Assembly (NCBI RefSeq): GCF_934294775.1
Contig: NZ_CAKRAH010000009.1
Location: 1-64,000 of the forward strand
DNA length: 64,000 nt
Reading direction: 5' to 3'
From: an uncultured Dorea sp.
Lineage (GTDB): Bacteria > Bacillota > Clostridia > Lachnospirales > Lachnospiraceae
Shown here: in pieces, positions 42,585-50,722 of the stretch
Layout: each line of letters starts with the position of its first letter
How positions within the stretch are numbered: position 1 is the first letter of the stretch
Notes under the pieces: generated by a model
The model's input: the letters and a program-made list of their open reading frames with translations, nothing else
What the model was told of the DNA's origin: nothing
Database searches by the model: none
Position numbers and translations under genes: made by a program

Positions 42585-43486
42585 TGGATATGAAAGTAAA
42601 TATCGCCGGTGTAGAATGGAAGAATCCGGTAACGGTTGCATCCGGAACATTTGGTTCAGGGGAAGAGTTCAGTGATTTTGTAGATCTGAACCGTCTTGGA
42701 GCAGTGACTACAAAAGGAGTTGCTAATGTACCATGGGCAGGTAATCCGACACCTCGTGTGGCAGAAGTATATGGCGGAATGATGAATGCCATCGGACTTC
42801 AGAACCCGGGAATTGATCTCTTTTGCAAAAGAGATATCCCATTTCTAAAAAAATATGACACAAAGATTATCGTAAATGTCTGCGGTCATGCACCGGAAGA
42901 ATATCTTGCGGTAGTAGAAAGACTGGCAGATGAACCGATCGATATGATGGAGATCAACATCTCGTGCCCGAATGTCAATGCGGGATTCCTTGCATTTGGA
43001 CAGGATGCGAAGCATGTAGAAGAGCTGACCGCGCAGATTAAGAAAATCGCAAAACAGCCGATTATCATGAAATTGACACCGAACGTAACAGATATTACGG
43101 AGATTGCAAAAGCAGCAGAAGCAGGTGGGGCAGATGCGTTGTCACTGATCAACACGCTGACCGGTATGAAAATTGACATTAACCGTAAGACATTTGCCGT
43201 AGCAAATAAAACCGGTGGTGTATCGGGACCGGCCGTTCATCCAATTGCTGTCCGCATGGTATACCAGACTGCACAGGCGGTTAACATTCCGATCATCGGA
43301 ATGGGCGGTATCGCGACACCGGAAGATGCAATCGAGATGATCCTTGCAGGAGCATCCGCAGTATCTGTCGGAACAGCAAACTTTTATAATCCGAATGCAA
43401 CTATCGAGATCATCGACGGAATCGAAGCCTATATGAAGAAGAACGGATTCGACTCTGTGAAGGATATGGTTGGTATCGTGAAATAA
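42584..43486 (+). CDS. pyrD: Dihydroorotate dehydrogenase catalytic subunit, type 1B
   Basis: FMN enzyme oxidising dihydroorotate to orotate with PyrK. The 300 residues are standard: VTVASGTFGSGEEF, GAVTTKGVANVPWAGNPTPR, NAIGLQNPG, MEINISCPNVNAGFLAFG with the catalytic Cys, KLTPNVTDI, SLINTLTGM, and the FMN phosphate sites GPAVHPIAVRMVYQ, GMGGIATPEDA and GASAVSVGTANF. It overlaps pyrK by one base. A terminator follows, so pyrE downstream has its own promoter. Confidence 0.96.
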   Translation: MDMKVNIAGVEWKNPVTVASGTFGSGEEFSDFVDLNRLGAVTTKGVANVPWAGNPTPRVAEVYGGMMNAIGLQNPGIDLFCKRDIPFLKKYDTKIIVNVCGHAPEEYLAVVERLADEPIDMMEINISCPNVNAGFLAFGQDAKHVEELTAQIKKIAKQPIIMKLTPNVTDITEIAKAAEAGGADALSLINTLTGMKIDINRKTFAVANKTGGVSGPAVHPIAVRMVYQTAQAVNIPIIGMGGIATPEDAIEMILAGASAVSVGTANFYNPNATIEIIDGIEAYMKKNGFDSVKDMVGIVK

Positions 43487-43531
43487 AAATAATCAAAGTA
43501 TAAAAAATAAACAAACGAATATATTAATAAT

Positions 43532-43579
43532 AAAAATGCATCAACATGGAAGAAAATTCGCCCATATTGATGCATTTTT
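43532..43579 (+). terminator. Intrinsic terminator after pyrD
   Basis: AAAAATGCATCAACATGG (43532-43549) pairs with CCATATTGATGCATTTTT (43562-43579) with one mismatch. The next 180 nt are AT-rich with no supported feature. Confidence 0.88.
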
Positions 43580-43759
43580 CTATTCAAAGCAATAGAATAT
43601 GACTATTGGTAAACAATTAACATTGTTTATAAGGATTCATAACAGACAAAACTCTTTTTTATGCATTTGCCAGATACACTCTGGTTCAAGTGTACAAAAT
43701 AAAATACATATTTTAATGACCATTCGTCAGTTTTGTGTGTAGATTTTGTGAAACCTTTT

Positions 43760-43784
43760 TGTTATACTGTTAAGCAGTATGACA
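43760..43784 (+). promoter_or_regulatory. Extended -10 promoter within an operator dyad, YhgE/Pip pair
   Basis: TGTTATACTG-N5-CAGTATGACA is a 10-bp dyad with one mismatch. TGTTATACT within it is an extended -10 element. A repressor binding here would block the YhgE/Pip genes; none is encoded nearby. Confidence 0.5.
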
Positions 43785-43855
43785 CGGGAGTGGTTAATGT
43801 TCGCCGGCAGCGTGTCTGAAAGATGCCATCTGTAAGGTGCGCAGGAGATAACCAC
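43781..43855 (+). ncRNA. Candidate structured leader of the YhgE/Pip genes
   Basis: GACACG (43781-43786) pairs with CGTGTC (43811-43816), while GTGGTTA in its loop (43790-43796) pairs with TAACCAC (43849-43855), giving a pseudoknot or two exclusive folds. An AGAT-GCC-ATCT hairpin (43821-43831) lies between. I do not recognise a known riboswitch class. Confidence 0.35.
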
Positions 43856-43915
43856 GCATATAACAATATGTGATAGAAATACTAACAGCAGAAATGATAA
43901 ACGGAGGTTAATTGA

Positions 43916-46468
43916 ATGAAGAAATCGTTTCAGATTTTCAAAAGAGATCTTGGCAGACTTTTCCGCAACCGGGCAGCAGTGCTGATTCTGGTAGGAATCA
44001 GTGTGTTACCGTCTCTGTATGCCTGGTTTAACATTGCGGCCAATATGGATCCATATGGGAATACCAGAGGAATTAAAGTGGCGGTTGCGAATCAGGATAA
44101 AGGGGCAGACAGTGAACAGATATCCCTGGATGCAGGAAAGACTATTATAGATAGTCTGAAGGAAAATAAGCAGCTGGGATGGACATTTGTAGACGAAAGT
44201 CAGGCAAAAAAAGAAGTCCGTTCCGGAAAATATTACGCTGCCATTGTGATACCGGAAGATTTTAGCGAGTCGCTTTTAAGTATCTTATCCGGAGATATCA
44301 AACAGCCAAAATTAGACTACTATATTAATGAAAAGAAAAATGCCATTGCTCCAAAGATCACAGATACCGGAGCAAGTACGATCCAGCAGCAGATCAATGA
44401 TACGTTTACATCTGTTGCAGCAGAATCCATCGCTGATCTGGTAGGAGAAAAAGCCGGAGATGTGGCAGGAAAAGTAGATGAAAATAATTCCGGAATTGTA
44501 AAGGATATCGCACAGATCAGAGAGAATCTGAAGGAATACAATCAGGTCCTTGATAATTTCCAGAAGACGGCAGATAAGTCAGATTCGGTGATCCAGACAG
44601 CGGTATCTGCCCTTGATCAGGTTAAGACAACTGCCGATACCGGAGCAGCAGCCTTAAAAGACAGTACCGCTGTCATGGATGATACAAGATCAGCAGTCGG
44701 TACATTTTCAAGTGAATTCGCTAAAGGATTATCAAACGGCGAGACACTTATGAATGATACGTATGTATCTGCCGCTGCAAAGCTTGGCGTATTTGAAACA
44801 AAAGCCTCACAGGCACTGACGACTGTAGATGATACACTGACAACTGTAAACTCACTGGTGCAGAAGAACCGGGAACTCTTAGATCAGCTCCAGGCGCTGA
44901 ATGACAAAATCCAGGGACATACAGAACTTGCACAGCAGTTTTCGGCACTGATCGGTGAAAAGATCACGGAACTTCAAAATCAGAATACATCACTTCAGAA
45001 TCTGATTACATCGCTGCAGAGTGGAAATGCAGGAATCAAAAATGCAGTTGAAACGGCGCAGACAACAAGAACTTCTCTTGAAAAGCTTGCCGCAAGCAGC
45101 AAAGAAAGCCTGCAGAATTACAGGAATAGTTTCGATACTAATCTGATGCCGCAGCTGAATCAGTCATTAGACAGTCTTGCATCATTAAGCGGAAGTCTGT
45201 CATCAACACTGACTGGAATAGAACCTACAGTGAATCAGATGAAAGTGATCCTGAATCAGTTAAACCAGAGCTTAAAGGACAGCGCAAGTGCGCTTGGACA
45301 GACCGGAACGATACTTGCAAGGGTAGATGAGCTGCTGGCATCGGTACAGAATGACCTGGGAGCATTACAGAGCTCTGAACTTTATCAGAAGCTTGTATCA
45401 CTGGAAGGAATTGACGCGGATTCTATCGCAGATTTTATGTCATCACCGGTCAGCATCAATTCAAAAGTATTCTATGATGTAAAAAATTATGGATCAGGAA
45501 TGACACCATTTTATACCAATCTTGCCCTCTGGGTAGGCGGGCTGATTCTTGTTTCTATCCTGAAACAGGAAGTAGACAAAGATGAAAAAATCAAAAGATT
45601 TACCGCAGCGAATGCATATTTTGGAAGATGGCTTTTGTTTGTGGCAGTAGGACTGGTACAGGGATTTATCGTATGTGTGGGAGATATCGTGCTGTTAAAG
45701 GCACAGTGTCTGCACCCGGTTGCATTTGTATGTGTCGGAATGTTCTGCTCATTTATCTATGTAAATATTATCTATGCACTGGCACTGACATTCAAACATA
45801 TCGGAAAAGCATTAGGAGTGTTGCTTGTAATCCTGCAGATCCCTGGCTCGTCCGGAACCTATCCGATCGAGATGACACCGGCATTTTTCCAGCATCTGCA
45901 TCCACTTCTTCCATTTACTTATGGAATCAATGCCATGCGTGAGTGTGTTGCCGGGATGTATGGAACGAATATCTGGAAGGATGTGGGAATCCTGGCGATT
46001 TATTTCCCACTGTCGCTGCTGATCGGACTGGGACTGCGGCCGCTTCTGATGAATCTTAATCATCTGTTTGATAAGCGTCTTGCAGAGACGGAGCTCATGC
46101 TTGGAGAGACGGAAGCAGAAGAAAGAAAACGTCCTGAGATTGCAATGATGATGAAGACACTGATGCAGGATGAAGAATGGAAGCAGGAATTTATGGAAAG
46201 ATCTGCAGCCTTTGAACGCAGATATCCGAAGATGATAAGATGGGGATTTGCAGGAATGATCGTGATACCGCTTATCTTTCTGGTGTTAATGTTCAGTCTG
46301 GAATCTAAACTGGTATTCCTGGTTCTGTGGATCGTATCGATCATCGTGCTGGCACTTTATCTAATCTGTGTAGAGTATTTCCACGATAAGATGGAACGCG
46401 AGCTGGAAGCAATTCATATAACGACCGAAGAACTGATACACGAATTAAAGGAGGAAAGAGGCGAATGA
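43916..46468 (+). CDS. YhgE/Pip family membrane protein 1
   Basis: 850 residues with the family's layout: one N-terminal membrane segment followed by the hallmark SLYAWFNIAANMDPYGNT (about 33-50), a long extracytosolic helical/coiled-coil region (about 60-520), and a C-terminal ABC-2-like membrane part with about six segments (535-850, including SSGTYPIEMTPAFFQHLHPLLPFTYG). Relatives include phage-receptor Pip of Lactococcus and YhgE of Bacillus; several are linked to export of proteins or lipids, but no function can be assigned here. GGAGG lies before ATG 43916. It is coupled to the second copy by a 4-nt overlap. Confidence 0.9.
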   Translation: MKKSFQIFKRDLGRLFRNRAAVLILVGISVLPSLYAWFNIAANMDPYGNTRGIKVAVANQDKGADSEQISLDAGKTIIDSLKENKQLGWTFVDESQAKKEVRSGKYYAAIVIPEDFSESLLSILSGDIKQPKLDYYINEKKNAIAPKITDTGASTIQQQINDTFTSVAAESIADLVGEKAGDVAGKVDENNSGIVKDIAQIRENLKEYNQVLDNFQKTADKSDSVIQTAVSALDQVKTTADTGAAALKDSTAVMDDTRSAVGTFSSEFAKGLSNGETLMNDTYVSAAAKLGVFETKASQALTTVDDTLTTVNSLVQKNRELLDQLQALNDKIQGHTELAQQFSALIGEKITELQNQNTSLQNLITSLQSGNAGIKNAVETAQTTRTSLEKLAASSKESLQNYRNSFDTNLMPQLNQSLDSLASLSGSLSSTLTGIEPTVNQMKVILNQLNQSLKDSASALGQTGTILARVDELLASVQNDLGALQSSELYQKLVSLEGIDADSIADFMSSPVSINSKVFYDVKNYGSGMTPFYTNLALWVGGLILVSILKQEVDKDEKIKRFTAANAYFGRWLLFVAVGLVQGFIVCVGDIVLLKAQCLHPVAFVCVGMFCSFIYVNIIYALALTFKHIGKALGVLLVILQIPGSSGTYPIEMTPAFFQHLHPLLPFTYGINAMRECVAGMYGTNIWKDVGILAIYFPLSLLIGLGLRPLLMNLNHLFDKRLAETELMLGETEAEERKRPEIAMMMKTLMQDEEWKQEFMERSAAFERRYPKMIRWGFAGMIVIPLIFLVLMFSLESKLVFLVLWIVSIIVLALYLICVEYFHDKMERELEAIHITTEELIHELKEERGE

Positions 46469-48648
46469 GAAATATATGGGAAATCTTCCGAAGAGACGTA
46501 AAACGGATCCGAAAGAATGTAATAGCCATGATCGTAATCGTTGGTATTACGGTCGTACCGTGCCTCTATGCCTGGTTTAATATTGCTGCCAGCTGGGATC
46601 CGTATGGAAATACAGGCAATCTGAAAGTAGCAGTAGCAAGTGTGGATGAAGGATACGAAGGCAGTATCATTCCAATCCAGATCAATGTCGGGGATCAGGT
46701 GCTGACCTCACTTCGGAGTAATTCACAGCTGGACTGGGTATTTACGAATAAGAAAAAGGCAGTAGAAGGAGTAAAATCCGGAAAATATTATGCGGCAATC
46801 GTGATACCAAAAGATTTCAGTAACGATATGATGAGTATCTTCTCTGAAGATATAAGCAAGCCAAGCATTACGTACTATTCGAATGCAAAAGAAAATGCAA
46901 TCGCACCGAAAGTAACAGATAAAGGTGCAAGTGCAATCAAGACACAGGTCAACGAAGTATTCGTAGAGACGGTGACAAATACAGCACTGACGTCATTTAA
47001 GACAATTGCAAATGCAGCGGACCAGGGCGGTGTAGAATCCATTGCGCTGAATCTTGCCAATAATCTGGATAAGATTGCATCGGATCTGAATACAGCATCT
47101 GCAACACTTCAGTCATTTTCAGGAATGACGTCATCAGCACAGCAGTTACTGGACACCACCGGAACATTTTTAAAAGAGACACAGAGCCGGTCATCGGATA
47201 CTGCATCGTCACTTAAGAAGACGAAAAAGTCATTCAGCGGAATTCAGGGAACGATAAGCGGTGCAACCGACGGGGTAAATGAAGCGCTGAATTCCGGAAA
47301 AGATTTTTATGCACAGATGTCTGACATCGTGGATCAGGCATTTTCATCGAATTCATCCAGTGCAGATGATATCGCCGGAACGCTCAATACGCTGGCTTCA
47401 AGAGTACAGAAAGTAATCGATGCGTATACATCACTGCAAAATGCGATCAATGGTATTAATGTAGATGATTTTGCAGAACTGAACCAGATCAAAGGAAATA
47501 TCATAGGAAAGCTTGGAGAGACCATTGCAACACAGACAGAACTAAGAGATAAGCTTACGAATACAGCAGCATCTCTGCAGGGGGCGGCTTCCGATGCGGT
47601 GAATAACAAAGCAGAGCTCGACGCCCTGATCAAATCAAGTGCGGACAGTCTCGCAAGTGTGAAATCTGATTATGAAAAGAATGTAAAAGGAAGCCTTAAT
47701 AAGCTTTCCTCTTCACTTGGAGATACAAGCGGCAGCCTCAGTACACTTATGAACCAGCTAGATCAGAGTGTGGATGGCGTCTATGATCTTTCAAGTACGG
47801 CATCATCTGACCTTACAGAGATTGAAAAGGCACTGAATAATTCCTGTGATCTTTTGAACCAGGCAGCTGCAAAGATTACAGATACGACAGCAAAGATTGG
47901 AGAAATGCAGGAAAGCGGTGATTTCTCACAGCTTCAGGAGCTGATATCAGGAGATTCGAATGTGATTGCAGAGTTCCTTGCGGCTCCGGTAAGTCTGAAG
48001 ACGAATAAGATCTATAAGATTGAAAATTATGGATCGTCCATGGCACCGTTTTATTCTACGTTGTCTATCTGGATTGGCGGAATCGTTCTGGTTGCCATGT
48101 TAAAGACGGGTGTATCAGAAAAATGTGCAAAAGGATTACGAAGAGTAAAACCACATCAGGAATATCTGGGAAGATATCTGATCTTCCTCGTGGTTGGTCT
48201 GATGCAGAGTACACTGATCTGTCTCGGAGATCTGCTATACCTTGGAATACAGTGTAAGCATCCGTTCCTGTTCATGCTGGCAGGATGGTTCTCAAGCATT
48301 GTATATGTCAATATTATCTATACACTTACGGTGTCATTCGGAGATATCGGTAAAGCGGTAAGCGTTGTGCTTCTGGTTGTACAGGTGGCAGGTTCGGGAG
48401 GAACGTTCCCGATCGAGGTTGCGCCGGCATTTTTCAAAGCCGTATATCCGCTGCTTCCGTTCGTACACAGCATGGCGGCCCTCAGGGAGACTATTGGAGG
48501 TATGTATGGAATGACATACTGGATCGAACTTGGAAAACTTGGAATCTTCCTGATATTGTCACTGATCCTTGGTCTGGTGCTTAGAAAGCCGATCATCCGG
48601 ATGAATGAGGCATTTGCTGAAAAACTGGAAGAAACTAAGATTATGTAA
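46465..48648 (+). CDS. YhgE/Pip family membrane protein 2
   Basis: 727 residues, a paralogue of the upstream gene: N-terminal segment with CLYAWFNIAASWDPYGNTG, extracytosolic helical stalk rich in Ser/Ala/Thr (about 60-500) and a C-terminal membrane domain with SGGTFPIEVAPAFFKAVYPLLPFVHS. It is about 120 residues shorter, mostly in the stalk and in the extra cytosolic tail that copy 1 has (about 720-850). The overlap with copy 1 (ATGA) suggests that the two form a heteromeric complex. A terminator follows. Confidence 0.9.
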   Translation: MRNIWEIFRRDVKRIRKNVIAMIVIVGITVVPCLYAWFNIAASWDPYGNTGNLKVAVASVDEGYEGSIIPIQINVGDQVLTSLRSNSQLDWVFTNKKKAVEGVKSGKYYAAIVIPKDFSNDMMSIFSEDISKPSITYYSNAKENAIAPKVTDKGASAIKTQVNEVFVETVTNTALTSFKTIANAADQGGVESIALNLANNLDKIASDLNTASATLQSFSGMTSSAQQLLDTTGTFLKETQSRSSDTASSLKKTKKSFSGIQGTISGATDGVNEALNSGKDFYAQMSDIVDQAFSSNSSSADDIAGTLNTLASRVQKVIDAYTSLQNAINGINVDDFAELNQIKGNIIGKLGETIATQTELRDKLTNTAASLQGAASDAVNNKAELDALIKSSADSLASVKSDYEKNVKGSLNKLSSSLGDTSGSLSTLMNQLDQSVDGVYDLSSTASSDLTEIEKALNNSCDLLNQAAAKITDTTAKIGEMQESGDFSQLQELISGDSNVIAEFLAAPVSLKTNKIYKIENYGSSMAPFYSTLSIWIGGIVLVAMLKTGVSEKCAKGLRRVKPHQEYLGRYLIFLVVGLMQSTLICLGDLLYLGIQCKHPFLFMLAGWFSSIVYVNIIYTLTVSFGDIGKAVSVVLLVVQVAGSGGTFPIEVAPAFFKAVYPLLPFVHSMAALRETIGGMYGMTYWIELGKLGIFLILSLILGLVLRKPIIRMNEAFAEKLEETKIM

Positions 48649-48735
48649 TCATATGATGAAAAAAGAATACAGGATGTATGAAGTCTTTGGGCACCGGAAT
48701 GGGGAATAAGATACCGGGCATACATCAGGATAAAA

Positions 48736-48777
48736 GAGAGACAGAAAGTAAGTTGACAATGAATGTCTCTCTTTTTT
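48736..48777 (+). terminator. Intrinsic terminator after the YhgE/Pip pair
   Basis: GAGAGACA (48736-48743) pairs with TGTCTCTC (48764-48771), followed by six T. Confidence 0.9.
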
Positions 48778-48790
48778 CGTATAACCTGAA

Positions 48791-48819
48791 TTGAAAAAGT
48801 GATTTTTATATGATAGAAT
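48791..48819 (+). promoter_or_regulatory. sigma-A promoter of pyrE
   Basis: TTGAAA (48791-48796), 17 nt, TAGAAT (48814-48819). The leader contains a GACC-GGAA-GGTC tetraloop hairpin at about 48846-48857. Confidence 0.78.
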
Positions 48820-48879
48820 TATAAAGAATTATGAGAACTAATAAGACCGGAAGGTCAGAATATATGGAGGTATCAGAAT

Positions 48880-49560
48880 ATGGAAAGCTATAAGCAGGAA
48901 TTTATTGAATTTATGGTAGAAAGTGATGTGCTCAAATTTGGAGAGTTTACATTAAAAAGTGGAAGAAAGTCTCCATTCTTTATGAATGCAGGAGCATATG
49001 TGACAGGATCACAGCTTAAAAAATTAGGACAGTATTATGCAAAAGCCATTCATGACACATATGGTGATGATTTTGATGTATTATTTGGACCAGCTTACAA
49101 GGGAATTCCACTTGGTGTTGTGACAGCAATTGCTTATAGTGATCTGTATGGAAAAGAAGTACGTTACTGTTCCGACAGAAAAGAAGAAAAAGACCATGGC
49201 GCAGATAAGGGAAGCTTCCTTGGAAGCAAGTTAAAAGACGGAGACCGTGTCATCATGATCGAAGATGTGACAACATCCGGAAAATCCATGGAAGAGACCG
49301 TACCAAAGGTAAAAGGTGCAGCAGATGTAACCATCGTAGGACTGATGGTATCACTGAACCGTATGGAAGTCGGAAAAGGCGGAGAAAAATGTGCGCTTGA
49401 TGAAGTAAAAGAGTTATATGGATTTGATACAGCGGCAATCGTTACAATGGAAGAAGTTGTAGAATGCCTGTATAACAAAGAATGCAACGGAAAAATTGTG
49501 ATCGATGATACATTAAAAGCAGCCATCGACGCATATTATGAACAGTATGGTGCGAAATAA
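48880..49560 (+). CDS. pyrE: Orotate phosphoribosyltransferase
   Basis: Converts orotate and PRPP to OMP, which PyrF decarboxylates. The 226 residues carry FGEFTLKSGRKSPFFMNAG, VLFGPAYKGIPLG, the KEEKDHG loop and the PRPP motif VIMIEDVTTSGKSMEE. ATG 48880 has GGAGG 9 nt upstream. It has its own promoter and is separated from pyrF-pyrK-pyrD by the 4.7-kb YhgE/Pip pair. A small membrane protein gene follows at 35 nt. Confidence 0.96.
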   Translation: MESYKQEFIEFMVESDVLKFGEFTLKSGRKSPFFMNAGAYVTGSQLKKLGQYYAKAIHDTYGDDFDVLFGPAYKGIPLGVVTAIAYSDLYGKEVRYCSDRKEEKDHGADKGSFLGSKLKDGDRVIMIEDVTTSGKSMEETVPKVKGAADVTIVGLMVSLNRMEVGKGGEKCALDEVKELYGFDTAAIVTMEEVVECLYNKECNGKIVIDDTLKAAIDAYYEQYGAK

Positions 49561-49595
49561 TAAAAGCACAGATCAAAAAAGCGGAGGAACGGACA

Positions 49596-49748
49596 ATGAA
49601 CGAAAAAGCTTATAAGACTATGGGACTTGCAGGCGGAGCCGGAATTGCAGTAGGTATCGTTGTGGCAGTCGTAGGAGTAGCAGCCGGGATCATCTCGATC
49701 ATCAGCGGGGCACGCCTGTTAAAAGAGCGGAAAGGGTTATTATTTTAA
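49596..49748 (+). CDS. 50-residue membrane protein
   Basis: Short gene with a clear GGAGG (49583-49587) 8 nt before ATG 49596. The product has a polar start (MNEKAYKTMG), a long glycine-zipper-like hydrophobic segment (LAGGAGIAVGIVVAVVGVAA and on to about residue 36) and a basic tail (ARLLKERKGLLF). It is probably on the pyrE transcript. I do not recognise a family. The topology and basic tail fit a single-pass membrane peptide, perhaps a partner for the VanZ or other membrane proteins encoded next. Confidence 0.7.
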   Translation: MNEKAYKTMGLAGGAGIAVGIVVAVVGVAAGIISIISGARLLKERKGLLF

Positions 49749-49761
49749 CCAGATCAGGTAA

Positions 49762-49802
49762 GTTCCCCTGCTTCAATTGCGAAAAGCAATCGCAGTGGGA
49801 AC
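49762..49802 (+). other. Intergenic hairpin after the small membrane protein
   Basis: GTTCCC (49762-49767) pairs with GGGAAC (49797-49802), with CTG/CAG and CAATTGC/GCAATcG inner pairing around GAAAA. The tail is only mildly T-rich, so it is at best a weak terminator. Confidence 0.5.
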
Positions 49803-49875
49803 ATGTCTTGTATTATATACAGGGGAATGAAAGGTTATCACTCGGATGGTAACTATGTTAGAAGGGAGTATAAAA

Positions 49876-50364
49876 TTGGATTCAGGGAGAACAAGAAGAA
49901 TCCGGATACTGGGGAAGATACTGTTTGTATTATATGTTATATTTATTATATATTTCCTGTTGTTCTCTGACTGGTACGGGCGTACCGGTGAAATGCAGGA
50001 ATACCACTATAATCTGGTGCTGTTTCAGGAAATAAAAAGATTCTGGCAGTATCGGGAGCAGCTGGGATTCTTTGCTATGTTCACGAATTTATTTGGAAAT
50101 GTGATCATATTCATTCCATTTGGCTTTTTTCTTCCGATGGGAAGCAGATACAGAAGTTTCTTTACAACCACATTTTACAGCTTTGGGTTAAGCCTTGGTG
50201 TAGAGATGTTTCAGTTTATTACAAAAGTAGGAAGTTTTGATGTAGATGACCTGCTTTTGAATACCATCGGGGGAACATGTGGCTATATATTATTTGCAAT
50301 ATGCGCAGCAATAAGGAGAAGCAGAAGACATGCTGGGAAAAAGACTAAGAACAGAAGACGATAG
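49876..50364 (+). CDS. VanZ-family membrane protein
   Basis: About 162 residues with four membrane segments (about 10-28, 62-82, 96-112, 128-146). VanZ features: a first segment ending in SDWYGR, NLVLFQEIKRF, the NLFGNVIIFIPFGFFLPM block and SLGVEMFQFITKVGSFDVDDLLLNTIGG. TTG 49876 is used because GGGAG lies 7 nt upstream; ATG 49846 in frame is the alternative (172 residues). The family is linked to teicoplanin and lipoglycopeptide tolerance in some bacteria, but a general envelope role is likelier. It overlaps the next gene by 35 nt. Confidence 0.85.
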   Translation: MDSGRTRRIRILGKILFVLYVIFIIYFLLFSDWYGRTGEMQEYHYNLVLFQEIKRFWQYREQLGFFAMFTNLFGNVIIFIPFGFFLPMGSRYRSFFTTTFYSFGLSLGVEMFQFITKVGSFDVDDLLLNTIGGTCGYILFAICAAIRRSRRHAGKKTKNRRR

Positions 50365-50722
50365 AATCAAAGCGGCAGCAAAAGCCCGCAAAAAAAAGCG
50401 CAAAAAGATGCTCAGAACAAAATATGGACAGAAAGCAGTCAGACACTCCAAGAGGGGTGTCTATTCCTGTACTTATGCAGCTGTCATAGCATTTCTGGTA
50501 ATTGTAATGATATTATTTTCATTCAAGAACAGAGGGGATGTAGGTATTCTGATAGGATTTTGCGGACTGGGAACGGCAGTCATGTCCGTGATCGGAATAT
50601 GGCTGGGAATCAAAGGATTAAAAGAGCGCGAGAAGAATTATGTAACCTGCAAAGTAGGAATTACAACGAATGCTATATTTTTAGTGATGATGGCAGCAAT
50701 GTTTGCAAGGGGGCTTGTATAG
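50330..50722 (+). CDS. Small basic membrane protein (DUF6142-like)
   Basis: 130 residues: a highly basic cytosolic N-terminus (about 1-45: KAAAKARKKKRKKMLRTKYG), then three membrane segments (about 47-66, 72-92, 108-128) with an ISxIGIWLGIKGLKEREK-type loop between the last two. I recall a similar Lachnospiraceae family, DUF6142, but cannot confirm it here. It overlaps vanZ by 35 nt and ends directly before the peptidase gene (stop 50722, ATG 50723), so the three genes are coupled. Confidence 0.75.
   Translation: MLGKRLRTEDDRIKAAAKARKKKRKKMLRTKYGQKAVRHSKRGVYSCTYAAVIAFLVIVMILFSFKNRGDVGILIGFCGLGTAVMSVIGIWLGIKGLKEREKNYVTCKVGITTNAIFLVMMAAMFARGLV

Noticed and set aside
43781..43855. Possible fluoride riboswitch in the YhgE/Pip leader
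   Set aside because: Only short stretches resemble the consensus (GTTCGCC, GATGCCATCT); the required stem order is not present.
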